This document shows, piece by piece, positions 38,020 to 38,237 of a DNA stretch of 38,237 nucleotides. Location: assembly GCF_006539865.1 (NCBI RefSeq), contig NZ_BJNV01000050.1, positions 1 to 38,237 on the forward strand. Direction: 5' to 3'. Within the stretch, counting starts at the first letter, position 1; the number at the start of each line of letters is the position of its first letter. This DNA is from Zoogloea ramigera (lineage in GTDB: Bacteria > Pseudomonadota > Gammaproteobacteria > Burkholderiales > Rhodocyclaceae). Made by a program: the position numbers and the translations under genes. The notes under the pieces were generated by a model, which worked only from the letters and a program-made list of their open reading frames with translations, was not told the DNA's origin and did not search any database.

Positions 38020-38237
38020 ATGAAACCACGTACGCAGTTGAGCTTTCTGTCCATCGCCCTGTTCGCCCTGTGGGGGCGCGCCGGTGCCGAGGATCTCCCG
38101 CCCTTCGTGGTGCCTTCGGCCCTGCTCGGCCGCCCGGCCGCCACGGCCAGCCCGCCCGCCGCCGCGGCAGTCAAGCAGGCCCGGCAGGCTCCGCAGGCCG
38201 CCGCGAAGCCCGCCACGCCCGATACGAGGCCGGCCGC
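38020..38237 (+). CDS. lptD: Probable LPS-assembly protein LptD, N-terminal fragment
   Basis: ATG 38020 opens a frame that stays open to the right edge (72 full codons). It begins MKPRTQLSFLSIALFALWG, a Sec signal peptide that probably ends at GRAGA, followed by an Ala/Pro-rich low-complexity stretch. The LptD domains lie beyond the window, so the name rests on position: lptD is the classic divergent neighbour of amgK-murU. LptD is the outer membrane barrel that inserts lipopolysaccharide. Another secreted protein cannot be excluded. Confidence 0.6.
   Translation, partial: MKPRTQLSFLSIALFALWGRAGAEDLPPFVVPSALLGRPAATASPPAAAAVKQARQAPQAAAKPATPDTRPA

Overview
The window comes from a GC-rich (roughly two-thirds G+C or more) betaproteobacterium. 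Gene order (hemC-hemD-hemX-hemY, dusB-fis-purH-purD-hemF, a rubredoxin gene beside a pilGHIJ-chpA cluster, amgK-murU opposite lptD) and protein character point to Rhodocyclales, the group of Azoarcus, Thauera and Azospira. That placement is inferred from gene order and family resemblance, not from a search.

Layout. 1-3485 (+): end of hemC, then hemD, hemX and hemY, a tight tetrapyrrole operon. 3584-4326 (+): ahpC with an OxyR-like site, a sigma70-type promoter and a strong terminator. 4360-6560 (+): an inverted repeat followed by a TonB-dependent receptor gene. 6608-13657 (-): dusB-fis-purH-purD-tautomerase-hemF-PepSY, read toward the receptor, so receptor and PepSY genes are convergent. 13690-17536 (-): RNase II-family gene, tonB-type transducer gene, mtgA, and a startless coding-like remnant behind mtgA. 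17616-27584 (-): rubredoxin gene and the type IV pilus chemosensory genes pilG, pilH, pilI, pilJ and a very large chpA/pilL. 27628-30445 (+): thiD, thiE, hemL, closed by a bidirectional terminator. 30497-37940 (-): amgK, murU, a two-gene insert, pepP, ubiH, a repeat-rich gap, and mgtE. 38020-end (+): start of a probable lptD.

Themes. Haem synthesis recurs at three places (hemCDXY, hemF, hemL). Iron handling and oxidative stress appear through ahpC, the TonB receptor, the PepSY membrane protein, a TonB-like transducer and rubredoxin. Envelope functions include mtgA, the MurNAc recycling pair amgK-murU, and lptD. Pilus-based surface sensing fills about 10 kb.

The best candidates for something undescribed are two. 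(1) The insert at 34878-36242, visibly lower in G+C, encodes an unsecreted protein with a beta-sandwich domain plus a His...Asn-Cys-His papain-like (circularly permuted NlpC/P60 or LRAT-like) domain, followed 6 bp later by a protein with a signal peptide. This is the arrangement of a cell-wall or lipid-targeting effector with a periplasmic immunity protein, lodged between murU and pepP. (2) The 447-bp gap before mtgA holds an array of about 63-bp units, each beginning with a 15-nt hairpin; the hairpins keep pairing through a compensatory change.
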